Source: Anaerolineae bacterium
Lineage (GTDB): Bacteria > Chloroflexota > Anaerolineae > JAAYZQ01
Direction of reading: 5' to 3'
Length of the DNA: 11,394 nt
Assembly (NCBI GenBank): GCA_016926595.1
Contig: JAFGOG010000266.1
Location: 1-11,394, forward strand
The notes below the pieces were generated by a model. That model searched no databases. It was given only the letters and a program-made list of their open reading frames with translations, and had not been told where the DNA came from. Position 1 is the first letter of the stretch. Each line of letters opens with the position of its first letter. Positions 7,401 through 11,394 of the stretch are shown one piece after another. The translations under genes were made by a program, and so were the position numbers.

Positions 7401-7429
7401 CCTGGATATTCACAGGATGAGTATCCAGG
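7401..7429. promoter_or_regulatory. inverted repeat, candidate PadR operator
   Basis: CCTGGATA (7401-7408) and TATCCAGG (7422-7429) are perfect 8-base inverted arms separated by 13 bases. An overlapping 6-base pair, ATCCTG (7399-7404) and CAGGAT (7413-7418), shares the left arm. The repeat lies just downstream of the -10 box at 7434-7439, so it covers the expected transcription start and the first transcribed bases. A protein bound there would block initiation. The PadR gene begins about 20 bases further on, so autorepression is the simplest reading; binding has not been shown. Confidence 0.6.
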
Positions 7430-7433
7430 GGCC

Positions 7434-7461
7434 ATTATACACGATGATGGGTCGGTGTCAA
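7434..7461 (-). promoter_or_regulatory. consensus sigma-70/sigma-A promoter of the padR-transporter operon
   Basis: On the minus strand TTGACA (7461-7456) and TATAAT (7439-7434) are both perfect hexamers with a 16-base spacer. The start of transcription is expected near 7427, giving a leader of about 50 bases to the ATG at 7378. Such a strong promoter fits a gene set kept off by a repressor until needed. Confidence 0.85.
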
Positions 7462-7494
7462 GCCGGCCCAAGGTCCAGGCTCTTCCGGAAGGAT

Positions 7495-10302
7495 CTAGAG
7501 CAGGCCCAGCTCGCGCGAGCGCTCGACGGCGCCGATGCGGTTGTGGGCGTTCAGCTTGCCATAGATGTTTTTGATGTGGGTGCGGACGGTGCTCACCGAG
7601 ATAAAGAGCTCGTCGGCGATCTCGGGCGTGGACAGGCTGGTGGACAAGAGGTGCAGGACCTCTAGCTCGCGCTCGCTCAGGGGCTCGATGAGGGGGATTT
7701 TGGATTTCGAATCTTGTCCCCTCCTGCTCGGCTGCGCCGCGGCCGCCGTCGTCAAAGGGGTCTCTTCGAGCTTCTCCCCAAGGGCGGATAACAGGGTGAG
7801 GATATAGGCGGGGGAGATGCGCCAGGCGGCGGCGGGGCGGCCTTGCTGCTGTTCGGCGAGGATGGCGGTCAAGGGCTCGACCATCAACTGGCCGTGGTCG
7901 ATGAAGGTGCGGACATAGCCTTCGGGCTCGGCCAGGAAAAGAGCGTGCTCCAGGGGAAAGACGGTCCATTCAAGCTCGCCCCGGGCCTGCAGTGCCATCG
8001 TCCGCAGGACCAGAGACTCGATCAAAAAGCCGGCTGCGCCGGCGGCGTCGATCATGGCTGACAAGCGGGCCAACAGGTCAAGGGCGCGGCCGGGCCTGTT
8101 CTGGGCGATCAGGGTCCACGCCTTGGTCAAATAGTCGGGCAGGCGGTCAAAGCTGGGAGCCGTCTCGGCTTCCAACCCGGTGGCGTCGTCGGACCAGCGG
8201 GCCGCCGCCGCAACGTCGCCGAGGATGAGCCACAGCCGCGCCTGGTCGGCGGCCGTCCTGGCCTCGTACCAGGCCGACAGGCCTGCTGAGGCTTGCCTGG
8301 CCTTGTGCATGGCCTCGAGGGCCGCGTCGGCGTCGCCGGCCGCCTGGAGGGCATAGGCCAGGGTCTCGTGACCGGTGACCACCGCCTCCAGGTGGCCCCA
8401 CGACTCGCTCAGGGCGAGGCCCTGGCGGGCATGGTAGACGGCGGCCTGCGGGTCGTTCCACTCCCGGTAGAGGGCGCTGAGGCGGGCATGCACGGGACCC
8501 AGGAACTGGAACGGCTGCCCGCCGCGCCCGGCATGCTCGTCGGCGAGCCGGAGCGCCTCGCGGCTGTTGGCGGCCGCTTTTCTGAGCCGTCCCTGCTCGA
8601 TCTGGGTGGCGGCAAGGGCGGAAAGCAGAGACAAAGCGCCACAGCTGTCGCCGGCTGCCCGGCTGGCCTCAAAGGCGTTGGTCCAAACCCCGGCTGCTGC
8701 CGACAGCTCGCCGCTGTAGCGAAGGGCAGAGCCCAACAGCAGGGTGACGAGGCTGCGCACGGGCAGGTCCTCACGGGGCAGGCGGTCGAGGGCCTGGCGG
8801 GCAAGCTTCTTGGTCCTGTCCAGGTCACCCTCGATAGCCGTGGCGTAGGTACGGAGGGCGAGGATGTGGGCCGCGATGCGCTCCGCTTCCGGTTGGGAAG
8901 CCTGGCGCCCGGCCCGTTCGGCGTCCTGGAGCGCGGCGGTGACGGCGTGCCACCGGCCGGTGGAGGCCAGGACCCAGGCGTGGGCGATGCACAGCCAGGG
9001 TCGGGAACAGACCACCTCGCCGGGCAGCGCGTCGAGCCAGCCCACGACCGTGGTCACCTGTCCCTGGTACAACGCCGCCAGGGCGTTTCGCTCGACCAGG
9101 CGGGCTACCTGGTCGACGTCACCTGCCGACAGGGCGTGGCTCACCGCCTCGGCGATCAGATCGTTGTCCTCGTACCAGTCGCCGGCCCGGCGGTGCAGCG
9201 AGGCGATCTCCTGTGGCGTCGAGTGTTGTTCCAGGCGGGCGTGAAGCAAATCGGCGAATAGATGGTGATAGCGGTACCACCTCCGGTCGTCGTCCAGGGG
9301 CATTAGGAACAGGTTGGCCTGTTCCAACCGGACCAGGACCGCCTGGCTGTCGTCGATGCCGGCCACGGCGTCGCACAGTGGCGCGGTCAGGCGATCGAGG
9401 ACAGAGGTCTTGAGCAGAAACGCCTGGAGATCAGGCGGCTGCTGCTCGAGCACCTCTTCGACCAGGTAATCGAGGATGAAGCGATGGCTGCCAGTGATCG
9501 CCTTGATAAAACTGGATAGGCCTGCGGCGCCGTGCGTCCGCTTCCGGCCCTGCATCGAGATGGCCACCATTTGCAGGCCGGCGATCCAGCCTTCGGTGCG
9601 GGCGTCGAGGGCGGCGATATCCTCGGGCGAGAGGTCCAGGTGCATGACCTTGTTCAGGAACGCCGCCGCCTCCTCAGAGGTGAAACGCAGATCCTGGGCG
9701 CGCAGCTCGGCCACATCCCCGCGAGCGCGCAGCCGGGCCAGGGGCCAGGGAGGATCGGCGCGGCTGGAAATGGCCAGGTGCAATTGTGGGGGCAGGTGCT
9801 CCAGTAAAAAGACGAGCCCATCGTGGATCTGCCGCTCGGCGACCAGGTGCAGGTCGTCGAGGATGAGGATAAAGGGAGATGGGCCGGTGGCCGCGATGTC
9901 GTTAACCAGGCTGGTCAGGGCTGTTTCGAGAGAGACCGGTGCGGCTGCACTCGCTCCGCTCCCTCCCGTCGCGAGCCCGGCGGGACGGAGCTGGGCCAGG
10001 GCTGTTTCGCCTGCGCCGGTAGCGTGGAGCTCGGGGATCGTCTGGAGGGCGGCGACGAAATAAGCCCAGAAGCGTCCCGGGTCGTTGTCGCCTTTGTCCA
10101 GCGAGAGCCAGGCAGCGGGCCAGCCGCAGCGTATGGCGCATTCACTCAACAGTGTGGTCTTGCCAAAGCCGGCCGGGGCCGAGACGAGGGTCAGCTTGCA
10201 GTGCAGCCCGGCTTTCAGCCGCTCGATCAGGCGTGGGCGCGACACCATCTCCGGGCGAATGGGCGGAACATATAGCTTTGTCGCCAGTAGCCGACTGCTC
10301 AT
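7495..10302 (-). CDS. LuxR-family transcriptional regulator of the MalT/LAL (large ATP-binding) type
   Basis: This 935-residue protein is a signal-transduction ATPase and probable transcription activator. It opens with the typical LAL N-terminus 'LLATKLYVPPIRPEMVSRPRL', then Walker A SAPAGFGKTT (41-50), Walker B 'FILILDDLH' (144-152) and STAND/NB-ARC-like features such as 'RLRARGDVAELRAQDLRFTSEE' and 'RYHHLFADLL'. A long alpha-helical TPR-like region fills the middle (roughly 380-850). The C-terminal LuxR/GerE helix-turn-helix is at 873-935 ('LSERELEVLHLLS...STVRTHIKNIYGKL'). The ATG at 10302 is chosen because LAL proteins start just before 'LLATKLY'; the frame continues up to 10380, into the promoter. 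An Ala/Gly-rich insert lies between Walker A and B (about 100-127). No autoinducer-binding domain is present, so it is not a quorum-sensing LuxR. It is expected to sense a small molecule, as MalT senses maltotriose. The target genes are unknown. Confidence 0.92.
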   Translation of the reverse strand: MSSRLLATKLYVPPIRPEMVSRPRLIERLKAGLHCKLTLVSAPAGFGKTTLLSECAIRCGWPAAWLSLDKGDNDPGRFWAYFVAALQTIPELHATGAGETALAQLRPAGLATGGSGASAAAPVSLETALTSLVNDIAATGPSPFILILDDLHLVAERQIHDGLVFLLEHLPPQLHLAISSRADPPWPLARLRARGDVAELRAQDLRFTSEEAAAFLNKVMHLDLSPEDIAALDARTEGWIAGLQMVAISMQGRKRTHGAAGLSSFIKAITGSHRFILDYLVEEVLEQQPPDLQAFLLKTSVLDRLTAPLCDAVAGIDDSQAVLVRLEQANLFLMPLDDDRRWYRYHHLFADLLHARLEQHSTPQEIASLHRRAGDWYEDNDLIAEAVSHALSAGDVDQVARLVERNALAALYQGQVTTVVGWLDALPGEVVCSRPWLCIAHAWVLASTGRWHAVTAALQDAERAGRQASQPEAERIAAHILALRTYATAIEGDLDRTKKLARQALDRLPREDLPVRSLVTLLLGSALRYSGELSAAAGVWTNAFEASRAAGDSCGALSLLSALAATQIEQGRLRKAAANSREALRLADEHAGRGGQPFQFLGPVHARLSALYREWNDPQAAVYHARQGLALSESWGHLEAVVTGHETLAYALQAAGDADAALEAMHKARQASAGLSAWYEARTAADQARLWLILGDVAAAARWSDDATGLEAETAPSFDRLPDYLTKAWTLIAQNRPGRALDLLARLSAMIDAAGAAGFLIESLVLRTMALQARGELEWTVFPLEHALFLAEPEGYVRTFIDHGQLMVEPLTAILAEQQQGRPAAAWRISPAYILTLLSALGEKLEETPLTTAAAAQPSRRGQDSKSKIPLIEPLSERELEVLHLLSTSLSTPEIADELFISVSTVRTHIKNIYGKLNAHNRIGAVERSRELGLL

Positions 10303-10322
10303 CTTGGACCTGTCCGATCGCA

Positions 10323-10338
10323 TGTGTGGCCGCACACA
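10323..10338. promoter_or_regulatory. palindrome in the leader of the LAL gene
   Basis: TGTGTG (10323-10328) and CACACA (10333-10338) are perfect 6-base inverted arms around GCCG. The site lies between the expected transcription start (near 10345) and the ATG at 10302, where a bound protein would repress. The short spacer favours a dimeric DNA-binding protein rather than an RNA hairpin. Confidence 0.45.
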
Positions 10339-10339
10339 A

Positions 10340-10351
10340 AGGCCGCGGCCT
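10340..10351. promoter_or_regulatory. 12-base perfect palindrome at the LAL transcription start
   Basis: AGGCCGCGGCCT reads the same on both strands and abuts the -10 box at 10352-10357. It could be an operator at the start point, but palindromes rich in G and C arise fairly often by chance in such DNA. Confidence 0.35.
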
Positions 10352-10380
10352 ATTTTACCACAGGTCAGGCCAGGGGGCAA
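10352..10380 (-). promoter_or_regulatory. promoter of the LAL regulator gene
   Basis: On the minus strand TTGCCC (10380-10375) and TAAAAT (10357-10352) are spaced by 17 bases. The -10 matches five of six consensus bases and the -35 four of six. Transcription would start near 10345, some 43 bases before the ATG. The imperfect -35 fits a promoter that needs an activator, and a long inverted repeat lies just upstream. Confidence 0.6.
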
Positions 10381-10397
10381 TCCTGCTCGGCTCCGTC

Positions 10398-10431
10398 TTT
10401 TGATCTTGGTCCCAGAAAGCCAAGATCAAAA
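10398..10431. repeat. 12-base perfect inverted repeat upstream of the LAL promoter
   Basis: TTTTGATCTTGG (10398-10409) and CCAAGATCAAAA (10420-10431) are perfect complements around a 10-base loop. The centre is about 70 bases before the predicted LAL transcription start, a common distance for activator sites. In RNA it would be a hairpin in either direction, with a U-run before the stem but A's after it, so it does not look like a standard intrinsic terminator. It is AT-rich against a GC-rich background, so chance is an unlikely source. Confidence 0.7.
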
Positions 10432-10462
10432 TACGGGGAATCTGCCTTTGCGGGGAAAGGAG

Positions 10463-10496
10463 GCGCGCAGCCGCACACCCCTATGTGGGTGCGCGC
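10463..10496 (-). terminator. GC-rich hairpin after the acetyltransferase gene
   Basis: GCGCGCA (10463-10469) and TGCGCGC (10490-10496) are perfect inverted arms, and CCC/GGG inside can pair further. The hairpin begins eight bases past the stop codon at 10504 and is followed in the minus direction by a pyrimidine-rich stretch rather than a clear T-run. It is plausibly the 3' end signal of that gene. Confidence 0.45.
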
Positions 10497-10503
10497 ATAG
10501 ATG

Positions 10504-11394
10504 CTAGAACCTCTCGTGTAAATGCGGTGTCAGCGGTGGAAAGATCGCCCGCATCGTTTCCTGCACCTCGGGCGTGGGATCACCCCAGCCTCGGATGGCG
10601 AAATCGCCCGGATCGTGGGTGCCATAGACCAGCGCGGTTAACCCCTGGATAGACAGGTCGCATTCAGCCTCGACAGTGGCGCCGACCCGGAGCAGGCCTT
10701 CGACCGTCTCGAACTGCCAGGCGGTTTCGTTCCAGGGGCACAGCGGATCGGTCACCCGTGCGGCAAAGCGGCCTGGTCCGGTTTGCATCCCGCCGAGCCC
10801 GGCCACGTCGACGACACGGCCCATCGGGGCACGGATGTCGGATTCGGTGGTGACCTTGATGTCGGCCAGCCACGTCTCTGGCGACTCAAAGGGGGCAAGA
10901 GAGAACTCGACCTTTTGCGCCTGGTCGGCGTGGCGCGCGATCCATTGCAGCAGCAGGTACTTGCCCTGACCGGTGTCATAGTAGAAGCGGAGGGCGCGCA
11001 GAGTGAACTCGGCCACCTCCTGGCCCTTGAGATCGTACAGCATCACGCCCGCCACTTGGCCGCCGACCCTGGCCAGCGCCAGCCAGAACGCGTTGCGCCC
11101 GATACTGAACCGGTCAGGGTGGTCAAAGAGGGCCATACCATGGGTGCGCTGGCGCAATGCCTGCAAATACCCCCGGTAAGTGTCATAACCGTCACTGATC
11201 AGCACGAGATCGACCTGGCCGCCCAGGTCCTGCTCCAGCAAAGGCAGCAGGCTCAGCGGCGTCAGCTTGGCCGTGCGCGGCAGGGGAAATGTGACATACC
11301 CAAGCCGCTCGTAGAACGACTCGCGAAATGGGTAGAGGCAGGACAGCGGCTGGCCGGCGTCGCGAACGGCGGCGAGCAGGCGGGCCATGACGGC
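10504..11394 (-). CDS. Eis-like GNAT-family N-acetyltransferase (N-terminus outside window)
   Basis: The frame runs from the right edge to a TAG at 10506-10504, giving 296 residues in the window. The methionine at 11388 is probably internal, because Eis-type proteins carry about 90-100 residues (the first half of the first GNAT fold) before this point. The visible part starts in the acetyl-CoA-binding helix ('ARLLAAVRDAGQPLSCLYPF'), then has 'RESFYERLGY', the family signature with the tyrosine proposed as general acid. A second, degenerate GNAT domain follows, and then a sterol-carrier-like C-terminal domain ('VTDPLCPWNETAWQF...LTALVYGTHDPGDF'). The chain ends in phenylalanine ('LHERF'), as in mycobacterial Eis, where the terminal carboxylate serves as a base. 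Eis proteins acetylate amines of aminoglycosides, lysines or polyamines; the natural substrate here is unknown. It has the same strand as the LAL gene but is separated from it by 201 bases with hairpins and a promoter. Confidence 0.85.
   Translation of the reverse strand, partial: AVMARLLAAVRDAGQPLSCLYPFRESFYERLGYVTFPLPRTAKLTPLSLLPLLEQDLGGQVDLVLISDGYDTYRGYLQALRQRTHGMALFDHPDRFSIGRNAFWLALARVGGQVAGVMLYDLKGQEVAEFTLRALRFYYDTGQGKYLLLQWIARHADQAQKVEFSLAPFESPETWLADIKVTTESDIRAPMGRVVDVAGLGGMQTGPGRFAARVTDPLCPWNETAWQFETVEGLLRVGATVEAECDLSIQGLTALVYGTHDPGDFAIRGWGDPTPEVQETMRAIFPPLTPHLHERF

Noticed and set aside
7379..7427. Cobalamin or other riboswitch ahead of the importer operon
   Set aside because: The predicted leader is only about 50 bases, too short for a cobalamin riboswitch, and no B12-box-like sequence was seen.
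7495..10302. Quorum-sensing LuxR regulator
   Set aside because: There is no autoinducer-binding domain; the P-loop, TPR-like middle and length mark it as a MalT/LAL-type regulator. No luxI-like gene is present.
10398..10431. Intrinsic terminator call for the 12-base inverted repeat
   Set aside because: In both directions the stem is followed by A's or mixed sequence, not a T-run, and the stem is AT-rich at its base. A GC-rich hairpin nearer the acetyltransferase stop is the better terminator candidate.
1..11394. CRISPR array, tRNA, rRNA, insertion sequence, toxin-antitoxin pair or phage genes
   Set aside because: No regularly spaced repeats, no tRNA-like cloverleaf or rRNA sequence, no transposase motifs with terminal repeats and no small paired genes were found by reading both strands.

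Overview
The window is GC-rich, densely coding, and almost entirely on the minus strand. It most resembles the chromosome of a Chloroflexota bacterium (Anaerolineae- or Caldilineae-like). The reasons are a large MalT/LAL-type LuxR regulator, a secreted fibronectin-III protein carrying an 'AVYLPLVAR' motif of the kind I associate with exported proteins of that phylum, and an Eis-like acetyltransferase. This assignment is inference from gene style; no rRNA or marker gene is present.

Layout, left to right. (1) 1-189, plus strand: the C-terminal end of an alpha/beta hydrolase. (2) 190-661: a gap of about 470 bases between convergent genes, with no gene I can support. (3) 662-3595, minus: a secreted multidomain protein with a signal peptide, an FnIII domain, an uncharacterised beta-rich middle, two FnIII/Ig-like repeats and a C-terminal FGE-sulfatase (formylglycine-generating-enzyme-like) domain that lacks the catalytic cysteine pair. 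It has its own promoter at 3659-3688. (4) 3791-7378, minus: a four-gene operon reading padR-type regulator, lipoprotein substrate-binding protein, FecCD/BtuC-type permease, ATPase. The genes are 26 bases apart or overlap by 4 bases. A near-perfect housekeeping promoter (7434-7461) precedes it, followed at once by an inverted repeat that is a good candidate operator. (5) 7495-10302, minus: a 935-residue LAL regulator (P-loop ATPase, TPR-like region, LuxR helix-turn-helix) with a promoter and three palindromes in its control region. (6) 10504 to the right edge, minus: an Eis-family N-acetyltransferase, cut at its N-terminus by the window edge.

How the genes work together. Units 3, 4, 5 and 6 look like separate transcription units pointing the same way. 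The clearest system is the PadR-headed class II-type importer: a membrane-anchored binding lipoprotein captures a metal chelate (iron-siderophore, haem, corrinoid) or possibly molybdate. A permease homodimer and an ATPase homodimer then move it into the cytoplasm, and the PadR protein probably represses its own operon. Whether the neighbouring LAL regulator also acts on this operon cannot be told from sequence.

I see no CRISPR array, tRNA, rRNA, intact insertion sequence or obvious new defence system. The most unusual items are the PadR/importer pairing with its operator, the architecture of the FGE-like secreted protein, and the palindromes in front of the LAL gene.
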